A stretch of 64,000 nucleotides of DNA from Lineus longissimus (Eukaryota; Nemertea; Pilidiophora; Heteronemertea; Lineidae), in the NCBI RefSeq assembly GCF_910592395.1, contig NC_088312.1, forward strand, positions 11,408,001 to 11,472,000. Reading direction: 5' to 3'. This document shows positions 39,443-49,660 of this stretch, one piece after another. The position numbers and the translations under genes were made by a program. The notes beneath the pieces are model-generated. The model made no database searches. It was not told the DNA's origin and saw only the letters and a list, made by a program, of their open reading frames with translations. Numbering within the stretch: the stretch's first letter is position 1; every line of letters begins with the position of its first letter.

Positions 39443-40477
39443 GTTAGAAACCTTGAGAAGTCCTCTGTGAAAGTAGAAGCCGATTATGAAGAAACTTACA
39501 AAATAGAGGTGGCACCAGGCATTGAAGCACATGCAGAGGCTGCCGAGGAAGTCAACACAACTCTTGGAGTCGAAGCGAATCTTGAAGCTGAAGTAGTTAA
39601 GAAATGGGTTACCGTACACCGCTGCAGAATTTGTGATAAAACATTCAACGCAGCGAGTTTGTTGAAGATTCACATGCGTATTCACACGGGAGAGAAACCA
39701 TATGCGTGTGATATTTGTGGGAGACGCTTCAGCCAGAAGAGTCATGTGAGGCCTCATCGAATGACTCACACGGGGGAGAAGCCCAATGTTTGTGATGAGT
39801 GTGGTATGTGTTTCAGTCGTGGGGGGCAACTGCGATGTCACAAAGCCGTCGCACATCACACCGGGGTGAAGAAGGCAGAACGGAAAAAAGCAGAAAACAG
39901 GATCGAAGCAATTGTTGAAGCTGCGGCAACTCTTGGAGTTGAAGCAAATCTTGACCCTGACGTTCTCAGAAAATTCGTTACTGCAAATCACTGTGCATTT
40001 TGTGATAAAACTTTTCCCACAGCGAGTGTATTGGAAATTCATATGCGTATTCATACAGGAGAGAAACCATATGAGTGTGAGGTCTGTGGGACACATTTCC
40101 GCCAGAAGAGCCACTTGAAGGAACACCGATTGATTCATACAGGAGAGAAACCAGTGGCCTGTGACCAATGTGGACAATGCTTTGCTTGGACAAAAGGATT
40201 GCGAGCGCATAAACTCAGCGTTCACTCGAATGAAAAACCATATAAGTGTGATATTTGCGAGAAAGGTTTTGCGGATAGCGGGAATTTGAAACGGCATAAA
40301 ATCATCCATACAGGAGAGAAACCATATCAATGTTCAGTTTGCAGCAAGAGTTTTAATCAGAACAGCGTTTTGAGGAGGCACATGACGACCCACTCACAGG
40401 AGAAAGATGGAGATTTGAAAGAGGAGGAGGATACTATGGCACCTTTGTTAGACAGGCCGACTCCTGATTTTCCATAG
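39443..40477 (+). CDS. Zinc-finger terminal exon 9 of unit 2 (8 fingers, internal duplication)
   Basis: Phase-0 start GTT AGA AAC CTT after gtctttttcag; 344 residues. An acidic/Ala leader containing TLGVEANLEAEV precedes fingers AASLLKI, QKSHVRP and RGGQLRC. A second copy, TLGVEANLDPDV, precedes fingers TASVLEI, QKSHLKE, WTKGLRA, DSGNLKR and QNSVLRR. The leader plus finger block has been duplicated with a period of 369 nt (123 codons). Fingers 3 and 4 are separated by about 55 residues, giving a 3+5 arrangement. Acidic tail (DLKEEED). The longest exon in the window. Confidence 0.95.
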   Translation, partial: VRNLEKSSVKVEADYEETYKIEVAPGIEAHAEAAEEVNTTLGVEANLEAEVVKKWVTVHRCRICDKTFNAASLLKIHMRIHTGEKPYACDICGRRFSQKSHVRPHRMTHTGEKPNVCDECGMCFSRGGQLRCHKAVAHHTGVKKAERKKAENRIEAIVEAAATLGVEANLDPDVLRKFVTANHCAFCDKTFPTASVLEIHMRIHTGEKPYECEVCGTHFRQKSHLKEHRLIHTGEKPVACDQCGQCFAWTKGLRAHKLSVHSNEKPYKCDICEKGFADSGNLKRHKIIHTGEKPYQCSVCSKSFNQNSVLRRHMTTHSQEKDGDLKEEEDTMAPLLDRPTPDFP

Positions 40478-40538
40478 TCCTCATTTATCCCGTCATACCT
40501 GTTTCTCCTTACATATATTCACAGCACATGAGCATTAA

Positions 40539-40751
40539 AGGGACAATATAGGCAGCAGCTAGGCAGGCAAGATACAGTTACACAAAGTTGCCAATAGGGG
40601 TCTCTCACATCTCACAGTGCGTCAAAATGATTCACACTTTTACGAGGAATATATTAGTGCTGAATCTGAAATGACCTAGGGCCCTTACTGTGTATATTAG
40701 TCACCTGAAGATGGCCAAATTAGCCCCTCTGTTCCTGCCTATATTCTCCCT
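40539..40751. mobile_element. TTAA-flanked MITE (copy 2)
   Basis: agggacaatataggcagcag at the left and ctgcctatattctccct at the right, flanked by TTAA on both sides. About 85% similar by eye to 44298-44510. It lies 61 bp after the stop of exon 39443-40477. Confidence 0.85.
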
Positions 40752-41300
40752 TTAAGTTCAAAGCTCATATTTTTTAAATGATCAATATGTATGACATGAG
40801 CGTATTGCATATACATGAAAATATTTGTTGTGATACATGCACAATTTGATCTCACTGTGAACCACGTACTTACTATGTGGGTCATGTAAAGAGATGCTAG
40901 TAACTCTAAATAAACCTCCAATAAGAAAAGTATAGTGTCGGACAATTGTGGAGCCCAGTTCAGGGATATGTCGTCACTTTGATCTTATGAGTAGTATTTG
41001 AATTCCGGTGTGTCTGGCATCTATACTTGTCCTCCTTGTTTGCTACTCTATGTTGACATGACATAAAATGAGGTCAAAGTTTCATTGAGAGTTCAGAGAT
41101 GGTTGTATCTCTTGACAATTTTTTTGATAATTGCAATCGCAACTTTATATTTCAGTCCGAAACAGAAGTATCTTATGACAGCAGCATCTGGTGAAAATGT
41201 CTGATATTCAAGGTTCGGCTTCTTAATACGGGCATTCATAATTTTTGATGCCATCCAAGTATACATATTAAGCAAGATCTCCTCTCTTTTTATTTTGCAG
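40752..41300 (+). other. Intronic spacer
   Basis: No coding remnants. A short AT-rich stretch precedes the acceptor tattttgcag. Confidence 0.4.
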
Positions 41301-42053
41301 ATCAACTTTAGAAGAAGTGAAAGTAAATCAAGAAGCCAACCTAAAGACAAGATGTTTGGTTGTGATGTTTGTGGACAGTGTTTCTGCCTGAAGAGTATCC
41401 TGAAAAATCACATGAAAGTTCATGCAAAAGAGAAGCGACACTTTTGTAGCAAATGTGATGAAGTATTTGAGTTTCGGGGTGAATTGAAACTGCACACCTT
41501 ACGTTGCCATTCATCCACAGTTGCTGTGGCTACTAAGTATTTAGGGAAGAACTTTGAATGTGAACTGTGCAACAAGGTCTTCATAGCTCCAAGTGCCCTG
41601 AAAGCCCACATTGTCTGCCATGCTGGAGAAAATCCATACAGTTGTCAATTTGAAACGTGTGGAGATCGGTTTTCAACGAAGCGTGCTTTGAGAGAGCATG
41701 TCAAGTCGGCTCATTCTGGGGAGAAGAATTTCGTATGTGATTGTGGGAAGATCTTCGATAGGAGAGATAACTTTGAGACGCATAAAACTGCTGTACATCG
41801 CAAGGAAAAGCCATACGAATGTGATGTCTGTGGCCGATGTTTTGCTGATAAAAGTAACGCCTTGCGGCATAAGTTGACCCACTCGGGGGTTCGACCACAT
41901 CAGTGTGAAGTCTGTGGGAAAAGTTTCAGTCAAAAGTTCTATTTAGGAGTCCATATGAGGGTGCATACAGGAGAGAAACCATTTGCTTGTAAAATTTGTG
42001 GGAGAACATTTGCGGACAGGCGAGTCATGAAAAAGCATGAGAAAAGACATTAG
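41301..42053 (+). CDS. Zinc-finger terminal exon 10 of unit 2 (8 fingers)
   Basis: Opens ATC AAC TTT AGA in phase 0 after tattttgcag; 250 residues. Ser/Arg leader, then eight fingers: LKSILKN, FRGELKL, APSALKA, TKRALRE, RRDNFET, DKSNALR, QKFYLGV and DRRVMKK. Finger 4 has an expanded Cys loop (CQFETC) and finger 5 a contracted one (CDC), so zinc binding there may be altered. Finger 6 has its core Leu displaced (NALRH). Tandem paralogue of 42557-43366 with the same finger order. Ends HEKRH, TAG. Confidence 0.95.
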   Translation: MNFRRSESKSRSQPKDKMFGCDVCGQCFCLKSILKNHMKVHAKEKRHFCSKCDEVFEFRGELKLHTLRCHSSTVAVATKYLGKNFECELCNKVFIAPSALKAHIVCHAGENPYSCQFETCGDRFSTKRALREHVKSAHSGEKNFVCDCGKIFDRRDNFETHKTAVHRKEKPYECDVCGRCFADKSNALRHKLTHSGVRPHQCEVCGKSFSQKFYLGVHMRVHTGEKPFACKICGRTFADRRVMKKHEKRH

Positions 42054-42556
42054 AAAAAGAAGTGCATTTTTGTTTGAAAGGAAGCTCTTTATTTCTCTTG
42101 AATTAGTATTGGTTGTACCAACGGTGGTCATCCGATTGCAGTCGGTCTTTTTGTTTCCATTTTCGTGGATTCTTGGTAGATCTCTTGAATCTTGCTCATT
42201 CCTTGCACACATTGGCTAGGTTTTGCATTTGCTTGGCTCCATGCAATCGAAGTACATTTGTAGTGGCCTGTGAAGAAGTGAATAATTTGATTGCTCTCAG
42301 AAGTCTAGTAAGATTGATAGATTTTGATCATTGTTTTGTAGATAAAAGCAATCTATTGAATAACTTTCATTTCAGGCAGCAGAGCAAAATGTCTGAGTGC
42401 AGATGGGGTTATTTAAAAATTCTAATATCAAGAAATGGATTAACGATGTTATGGAGAAACTCTTCCCTGTTCATTCCATGCATCAGCTGAGGCTACATCA
42501 CGTACCGGTAGTTGTTTTACCTCTGTTCTTTAAAATTGTTTGTCTATATTTTGCAG

Positions 42557-43366
42557 AGTGTTGGTGGAGAAGGGCAGTGGGACTGGAAACTAAAAGATTG
42601 GAGCAAGCCGGACAAAGGAACGCAGCCCATAGTCCGCACAAAAAGTAACAGCAAGCCATATGAATGTGATATTTGTGGAAAGCATTATAGTTACAGTATT
42701 ACTTTGAAACGTCACATGAGACTTCACACGGGAGAGAGGCCTCATGCGTGTAATGAATGTGGTGAATGTTTCAAGTACAAAGACGATTTGAGAAAGCATG
42801 TCTTACAGTGCCATCCATCAACAGATGCGGCTGCTTTAGAACAACGAAAAATGTTCCCGTGTAAATTTTGCGACAAGGTCTTCACTGTGCCGAGCACGCT
42901 GAAAGCTCACATGCCGATACATACTGGGGAGAAGCCTTACTGTTGTGAAATTTGCGGGAACCGTTATTATGCCAAAGGGGCCTTGAAGAAGCATGTGTAC
43001 TATATCCACAGCGGGACGTTAGAGAAACAATACACCTGTGATGTTTGTGGCAAAAGTTTCCTGAAAAACGCTCAACGTAAGAAGCATAAAATAGCTGTAC
43101 ATGACAAGGCAAAACCTTATAAATGTGAAATTTGTGAGAAGTGCATCGCGGATAGAAGTAACTTTGTTCGGCATATGTTGACGCATTCTCAGGTCCGGCC
43201 ATTTATATGTGAAATTTGTGGGAAAAGTTTTGTTCAAAAGTACAATTTAGTGATACATGTGAGGAATCATACAGGAGAGAAACCATTTTCTTGTAAAATT
43301 TGCGGAAAAGGATTTGCTGACAAACGGGAGGTGAAAAGGCATGAGAAAAATGTGCATTTCCAATGA
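42557..43366 (+). CDS. Zinc-finger terminal exon 11 of unit 2 (8 fingers)
   Basis: Phase-0 start AGT GTT GGT GGA after atattttgcag; 269 residues. Gly/Trp-containing leader (GEGQWDWKLKDW). Fingers: YSITLKR, YKDDLRK, VPSTLKA, AKGALKK, KNAQRKK, DRSNFVR, QKYNLVI and DKREVKR. Compared with the paralogue at 41301, fingers 4 and 5 have normal Cys spacing. The linker before finger 7 is HSQVRPF, matching HSGVRPH there. Ends HFQ, TGA. Positions facing DNA differ in nearly all fingers, so specificity has diverged. Confidence 0.95.
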   Translation, partial: SVGGEGQWDWKLKDWSKPDKGTQPIVRTKSNSKPYECDICGKHYSYSITLKRHMRLHTGERPHACNECGECFKYKDDLRKHVLQCHPSTDAAALEQRKMFPCKFCDKVFTVPSTLKAHMPIHTGEKPYCCEICGNRYYAKGALKKHVYYIHSGTLEKQYTCDVCGKSFLKNAQRKKHKIAVHDKAKPYKCEICEKCIADRSNFVRHMLTHSQVRPFICEICGKSFVQKYNLVIHVRNHTGEKPFSCKICGKGFADKREVKRHEKNVHFQ

Positions 43367-43623
43367 GGTCTCATTCAGAGTCATTCGAAATTCTTGTTTC
43401 TCAGTGTATCATACTGTACAAGGGGCCGGTTGCTTAAAGGCCATTCGTTAAAAATTAGTAAAATTGAATTTGAAATTTATATATACATGTACCGGTACTA
43501 AATTTCAGCAAAGCAGCATGCATGCATGAAAACCCTACTACAGCATAAAGTATGACTGCATTTCTGTTTTCCTGACCCACGATTAATGGATGGATGATGT
43601 TTATATACATAAAGGCCTCATTG

Positions 43624-43785
43624 AGGGCAATCCATAAAGTATGTACTCATCAAACTTGTAATTTTGAGACCCCCCCTCCCCTGTATGCACATTTTGGACT
43701 AAATGTACATGTGTACGCATTTTCCCCAAAATTCCTAGACCCCCCCCTTCAGTGTGTATGTACTAAATGGATGGCTCCCTACCAT
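43624..43785. mobile_element. MITE with CCCCCC-rich interior
   Basis: Inverted ends gggcaatccataaagtatgt and gtatgtactaaatggatggc, with two internal agacccccc blocks facing each other around a wobbly centre. 162 bp, non-coding, in the intron before exon 43976. Confidence 0.6.
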
Positions 43786-43975
43786 TGTACATTCTCTCTT
43801 GTCGTGGTACTCTGCATTTTTCACTTTCTTTTTTTCTGTATTTTGTAACTGCTTAATTCATCTATGTTCTAACCCTTATTTCAGGTGCATGCATCACAAG
43901 TGAGTGCTACTGGACTTTGTAGTGAAGTACTTTTACATGACACTCATTTCTCATTTTCCATTTTGCTATTTTCAG

Positions 43976-44281
43976 TGTTTTGCAGCAGAGACAGATCAGA
44001 TGCCAGTTGGTCATAGCTATCGCTTTAAATGTCAGGTTTGTGGAAAGATATCTAGTTCTCGATCTCATTTTGAAATTCATATGCGCGTGCATTCTGGAGA
44101 AAAACCATTTAAGTGCAGTTCTTGTGACAAATCTTGCTCGACTCGAGGGAACCTTGTCTCCCACATGCGTATTCATACAGGAGAGAAACCATTTGCTTGT
44201 ACTATTTGTCAAAAAAGATTTGCTCATAAACAACCTTTGAAGTTGCATTATGTCAGAGAACATCGGAAGACGATATCATGA
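43976..44281 (+). CDS. Zinc-finger terminal exon 12 of unit 2 (3 fingers)
   Basis: Opens TGT TTT GCA GCA in phase 0 after gctattttcag. Fingers: CQVCGKIS, helix SRSHFEI; CSSCDKSC, helix TRGNLVS; CTICQKRF, helix HKQPLKL ending HYVREH (four residues between histidines). The first two lack the core Phe (Ser and Cys there). Linkers SGEKPF and TGEKPF. Ends RKTIS, TGA. Last ZnF exon of unit 2; a TTAA MITE begins 17 bp later. Confidence 0.94.
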   Translation, partial: CFAAETDQMPVGHSYRFKCQVCGKISSSRSHFEIHMRVHSGEKPFKCSSCDKSCSTRGNLVSHMRIHTGEKPFACTICQKRFAHKQPLKLHYVREHRKTIS

Positions 44282-44297
44282 GATATCCTATTGTTAA

Positions 44298-44510
44298 AGG
44301 GACAATATAGGCAGCAGCTAGGCAGGCAAGATAAAGTTATATGAAGTCGCCAGTAGGGGTCTCTCACATCTCACAGTACGTCGAAATGATTCACGCTTGT
44401 ACGAGGAATACATTTAATGCTGAATCTGACATGACCCAGGACCCTTACTGTGTATATCAGTCACCTGAAGATTGCCACATTAGCCCCTCTGCTCCTGCTT
44501 ATAGTCTCCC
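44298..44510. mobile_element. TTAA-flanked MITE (copy 3)
   Basis: TTAA on both sides; same terminal sequences as 40539-40751. Together the two sit just 3' of two different ZnF exons. Confidence 0.85.
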
Positions 44511-44514
44511 TTAA

Positions 44515-45340
44515 GAAGGCTGATCATGTTTATGAGTGCCCATTGGTTATAAGTTACTGATTTTACTTGTATGTATGAGTATTATTGATTAAAAATTACT
44601 CCATTCTCATGATATTTTTGAGTCTCATTGTAATTTCATCACCGATTTCACAATAACATTGGTTTACTTTGTGTTGCTAACTAAAACTGTGAACTAAGAA
44701 AGTTTCAGTTTTGTCTGATTGAAGTCATTACAAATGATCATATTGTTTTAGAAGTTGTTGTAATAACATGTATGTGTACAAAAAGATCAAAAGGTAAATT
44801 GTTAAAGACCGCCTCACTCACTGAATAGAGTGGGAGTATGGAGCAGTGTAAGCCTTTACATCTTCAGTGCAAATTTCTCTTTCTTTGGTATTGTTTTTGA
44901 GAGCCCAGAAGGAAATTATTGTAAATAATGGATATGGTCTCACTAAGAAGGAAAAACTTGCTTCTCCATCTTTTGAAATCATGATCCGTATGAATGATTA
45001 TTTCAGCTGATTCTATCACTAATGCAGTTTGTATATGTTATACTGTAGATATTGATAAGTTCAGACATGTTGGAGGATTCAGGATGTTGGGAAGCATGAT
45101 GTCCAAATTTGACAAAAGATTTTGGTGTGAGCGTGAAAACAGTATGTAAATTCAATGTTCCCCATGTTTCTTTGAATCCTGTACATGTATGAATTCCAGG
45201 GTATAGTCATAGCATACCGTTAGTCATGAGAGTTGTAAATTTCTTCATTATATCTGTTGTTTTCTAAATACCAAGTGGTGAACATAATAAATATTTAAAC
45301 TTTCCAATCAAGTGTGTTTTATCTTTCATATTTGTTCAGT
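44515..45340 (+). other. 3' flank of unit 2
   Basis: AT-rich. AATAAA at 45286-45291 (acataataaatattt) is a possible distal poly(A) signal. No other feature recognised. Confidence 0.4.
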
Positions 45341-45570
45341 GGTGTTGGTTACATGGTTGTGACTGTCCCTGTGGATGTATGGGGTACATTCTGGTTGTGA
45401 CATTGGCCCTGTAGGTGTATGTTTCGTACTGATCGTCTTGTGCACATTCTGGTGGTGACTTCGTCACTAGGGTTATACACATCAGGTCTATCTGGTTGTG
45501 ACATTGTCCCCCAATGCCCATGGTTGTGAGCATCTGGTCCTCGTCTTCGGTTACATTCTGGATGTGAGTT
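45341..45570. repeat. Degenerate minisatellite
   Basis: The phrase tacattctggttgtgacatt recurs in diverged form about every 55-65 bp (near 45350, 45387, 45447, 45498 and 45550). Confidence 0.6.
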
Positions 45571-46200
45571 TTTAAAAATAAATATAAGGTCAGCTGCCCC
45601 TTGTCACAGCTACACTGAATAGGCCATATTCAATACTGCGGGCAGTTGGTCATCAAGGACACCCTCTGGCTCCATAAAGTGGCTGAAACTATACTATGAA
45701 AAACATGTTTTTTGGAGACGTCTAGGGCAGTTGCCCCCTCTACCCTGCTTAATACAGCCCTGAACAATGTAGAAAAGAGGGTGCTAGATGCCTCGTTAAG
45801 TCCAAGTGTTTCTTTCTAACCTGTCACTGGCTCACTGGCCCTTTCCAAACGACCTTTCATCCCCTTTAAAAATCCATCACCACTGTCATTTCCCATAACC
45901 CATGCAGGTCTCATTTCAATTTACATGAAAGAAAGATGGCCTGCCATATCATCAACTGCTGATGCGTTGCCTTTATTGAAATATCACTGAAAAGTGGGTG
46001 CATATCTATCTCCTTGTTGCCGGGATCTATTCTGGTAATATTCTTTTGAGAATTATGATGATATTATAGACGAAAAAGCTCTGTTTTTACTCCTGTGACA
46101 ATGTGTACACTGTATTACGTACACTGAGTGCACTGTAGCAGTGTAGGCCTTTTGGCTATACTACTACAATACATTGTGTTGCTGTAATACAGCTGCTGCT

Positions 46201-47620
46201 AAAGCTTTCACAGGGATTTGAGGCAAAAAGTGGTATTTACGAGAAATTAAAAAATTCCGCACCTATAATATCCGGGCAAGGTGGGGAATTTTTTAATTAC
46301 AAGAAATTTAAAAAATGTTAATTACAAGAAATTTAAAAATTCCACACCTATAATACCCCAAGGTGTGGAATTTTTTAATTTCTTGTAATTAGGCCATGGG
46401 AATGATTAATTGGGTTTACCGTCCGAGAGACTTTTTTTCGTTTTTTCATTATTCATTATCGGTTAACAGCCTGATTTACTGGTCAAAACACTTGATCTGG
46501 CAATTTCCAGTAAATGGAAATCGGGTCAGTCATCAACATGAGGGATTCAAAAAATGTCGTTATTAGGCCCCATAAAAAAGTTTCTTAGTTTATCATCCTT
46601 TTTCCAAAGAAAGTGACGAGGGAGGGCGGTTTCTATTTTTATTTTTTCTGAACTGCAACAGGTCATGGAATGAACACGAATGGCATTTTGACAGGTTTCT
46701 TGCGCAATGCAACGTCTTCTTGCTAATCGCACATTCAAAGAATCAAGAAGCGCAATGCGCAAGACTTCCCTTTGTGCACAGTTTAAGTTCAATGAAGTAC
46801 CGTGAGAGGCGCGCTGATACATTTAGCATCGGGAGAGCACGTTTTCTAAAAAAAGGCGCGAATTTGGGGATTGAAGACAAAAAAATCTTTCAACAAATGA
46901 ATCTCCTTGAATCTCCTCTGAATAGTTCACTTTATGAGATCTGAAATTACCGTGATATTATTTGTTATGCCGAAAATTCTGATGTGTCAATGGTGTTTTG
47001 GCATGCAGTACACTGTTGCAATACAACATGTATTTGATGAGTGTAGCGTTTTTTGCGCCAAATCAATTGTCATCTGTTTGTCATGCCGCCCGCCGGCATC
47101 TACACTGGGGCAAGTTTCCTCATTTAAAAGTGAATAACAGCTGATAGAATAAACCAAAGTGGACATGCTTGGTGTCATTGGAAAGGGAATTTTATCAAAA
47201 ACGGAAATAAATATGTAATGAAACAATTCTAACCTGCTGAAGGCGCGAATTTAGTGATTGAAATTGGAAATTAAAAAATTTAATAATTTTTGATGCGGGT
47301 GGAAAAAGTGATGCGGGCGGGGATGATATTTAACTAACAATTATTTTTATGGGGCCTTATGGTGAAGACACTACCCTATCAAGTTTTTATTGTGTTTTTC
47401 AATCGGTTTAGGTAAAGATGAATCATTGGAAAGATTGTTGGAATAAAAAATTAATGAATAATGGCAACAATAAAATAAATAGCTTTTTCAAAAATACTGA
47501 AAAAATTTGAAGTACGCTCTCAACCCATGCGGGAGGTGGACGGTAAACCAGATTAATCATTCCCATTCCCTTAAGCTAATTAGCACTTTTTGCCTTAAAT
47601 CCCTATGAATGCTTTTATGC
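46201..47620. mobile_element. Non-autonomous TIR element, ~1.4 kb, upstream of unit 3
   Basis: Left end aaagctttcacagggatttgaggcaaaaagtg and right end cactttttgccttaaatccctatgaatgcttt (both quoted in pieces of one inverted pair) face each other. Further inside, atgggaatgattaattgggt pairs with the complement near 47550, and aggccccataaaa (46565) with ttttatggggcct (47348). The left arm holds tandem lengths of ttttttaatttcttgtaatt. No transposase domain recognised. It ends about 70 bp before the acceptor of the unit 3 N-terminal exon. Confidence 0.65.
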
Positions 47621-47721
47621 CACTTGGCCTCTGCTTTGTATGCTATGTGTTCTAATTCATGATAATATAACTATTTTGTTCACTTGCAGGATCTTTTCAT
47701 ATGACGAGTTGCTGATATAAG

Positions 47722-48372
47722 ATGAAGGACAGTACAAATTGTACTACAATGTCAATGCCAGAGTCTCAAGAAGAAGAGAGCAACCCATTCGAAAATATGC
47801 AGATGGAGCTGCACAGCAAAGGAGCTGTTCTGACCAAAGCCTGGTCTGACTTGTTTAGCTTTATTACAAAATATCAAGCAGAGCTGACAGTGAAGGAGAA
47901 CGCTGTTGAAATTGCTGAACGGGAGATTGATGTACGTAAAAGACAATTGGAGGAAATGAAACCGATGGTCGAAGCTGGAAACGACGAGATATCCAGATTA
48001 CAAGACGAGATTCAAACGAAGGAAAGACAGCTGAATAAGTCGCAATCTGAACTCCTTATGAAAGAACAGATGTTGCGAAGTGTGCAGTCAGACTTGTCTT
48101 GTAATATGGAACTTTTAGATAAAGCCAGATGTGATCTTTTAGACAGGCAATCAGAAATTGTGCGTAATAAAGGCGATTTAGAACGTTTAAAATCTGATCT
48201 GACTATAAAACAAGAACAAATTCAAATAAAGGACAACTTATTGGAAAAATTACAGAATCAGTTGATGAAAGAAAATGCCGAACTCAAGCAGCAGTATGAA
48301 TTGGAGAAACTGAAATTTGAATTGGAACAACAATCTCATGAACGCACAAAGAGAAGTCTGAGGGATAAATCA
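47722..48372 (+). CDS. Unit 3 N-terminal coiled-coil exon
   Basis: The exon begins after ttcacttgcag (47689). ATG at 47722 has an in-frame TGA 12 nt upstream, fixing the start. 217 residues to TCA|gtaagt, phase 0. Same order as 24057-24716: acidic Ser-rich start, LHSKGAVLTKAWSDLF, then about 160 residues of coiled coil. Seventy-four consecutive bases (47794-47867) are identical to 24117-24190, while the 3' third of the exon is clearly diverged. Reading through the donor adds 33 residues. Proposed shared dimerisation module of unit 3 proteins. Confidence 0.92.
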
Positions 48373-48583
48373 GTAAGTATCACCATCAGTATTGTCATGT
48401 GTGATCCCGTTCTATCATTGAGTAAAATCAAAGAAGAGAAAATTCTTAAAAGACACACTCACGACCTGTTCTGAATATACCTGTACTTTTTAAGTGGCTT
48501 TCAGATTCAATGTGAAGCATTTGTTTCAAAAAAGGTAGTCACCATTTGGATTGAAAGGTGCATGTATTGAGTTAAGTCTTTAA

Positions 48584-48882
48584 CCTCTTGAATCCCAAAA
48601 CTTGAAAATCCCGGGATTCCAGGGTGATCACGTGGTTGCGAAATTGGGTCTGACTTTCACGATGTATAGTGCCCGCATACAACCGCCAAAGTCCGGTACC
48701 GAGGCGCCATCTACCCAGGCATGCTCTAACTGACCCTACTGTACATCAAACGCGCTAAAACAAGCAATAAACTAAAGTCCCAGCTCAAGGGAATAAAAAT
48801 ATCACTGAGACCGACATGTCGTTGGTTGGAAAAAAACATTATTTCAAAATGACCGACTGGTGGGTCACCGGGATTCAAGAGG
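48584..48882. mobile_element. TTAA-flanked MITE in unit 3 intron 1
   Basis: Ends CCTCTTGAATCCC and GGGATTCAAGAGG are perfect inverted repeats, with TTAA on both sides. 299 bp, non-coding, a different family from 40539-40751. Confidence 0.85.
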
Positions 48883-49039
48883 TTAAAATGAGTATGATTT
48901 TCTTCCTCTACAAAACCAACTAGGGACAATCTGCCGGCCTTGCTGCATGTATACATGTTATGACTACCTGTCAACCCCTTTAAAAAAGTGTGTACCTGTA
49001 CATGTAAAGAAACTTATTGAATTGTCTCTTCTTTTTCAG

Positions 49040-49660
49040 AAACATTCCATGTCTACCAGCAATGTGATAGAAATTCCAGACTCCCCTCCAACCCTTGATC
49101 TCTCTGTCGAACAGCCAGACTTTGGTCTCTCCAATATAATTTCGGTTGCTGAGGCCCAATCCAGACAACCATTGGAACAGGACTCGCAACCTTCACATTC
49201 CGAGAGCCAAACTTTATCGAATTTATCGAGACAGTTTTCAAATGCTCAAAGCTCTACGTCTGTGACTATAAAGCCAACAAAATCAGTTTGGCCTGTGATA
49301 TCCCCTTCAGTATCCTCATCATGCATTCAACGGTCAAATTCACCGTCACGTTCTTCAGTGCCCAATAGATCTCATAAAGAAACTGACAAGTTTGACATCG
49401 GTGATATCTCAGCCAGTGACATTTTCTTCCCATTGAGTATTTCACATGCTGAAGACGACAAAAGTTCTATTGACAAATCCAGCGGTGGTATGATGGTCAG
49501 TTCGGAAATGAACGACTTGAGGGGGATGCCAGGTTTAGAAATGAGTGACAGCAATCAAGAAATGCAGGTCCCAGAATCGGGGCCTATTCCAAGTACTGGG
49601 ATGTCGCCGCCGAGAGGCATGTCATTTATGGAGGGGATGCAAGAAGCATCTGATGGAAAG
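49040..49660 (+). CDS. Unit 3 linker exon with SUMO-interaction-like motif
   Basis: Phase 0 at both ends: AAA CAT TCC ATG after ctttttcag, and GAT GGA AAG|gtagga. 207 residues. KHSMSTSNVIEIPDSPP is the counterpart of the 25090 exon start, with TLDLSVEQ following. The middle is Ser-rich and more diverged. Conserved blocks: FFPLS, SDSNQ, SGPIP and EASDGK. Mid-exon Met/Gly-rich run near the end. Read-through would add VGISSAYCFRVSCLGS and stop. The conserved islands in an otherwise variable linker mark probable interaction motifs. Confidence 0.92.

Noticed and set aside
39428-40330. 300-codon open frame on the minus strand
   Set aside because: It is the antisense of a long ZnF exon. Regular C2H2 codon patterns leave the opposite strand open; the protein is low in recognisable motifs and the sense strand explains it fully.
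45336-46200. Additional ZnF exons after unit 2
   Set aside because: No CxxC or HxxxH remnants; only a degenerate minisatellite and simple AT-rich sequence.
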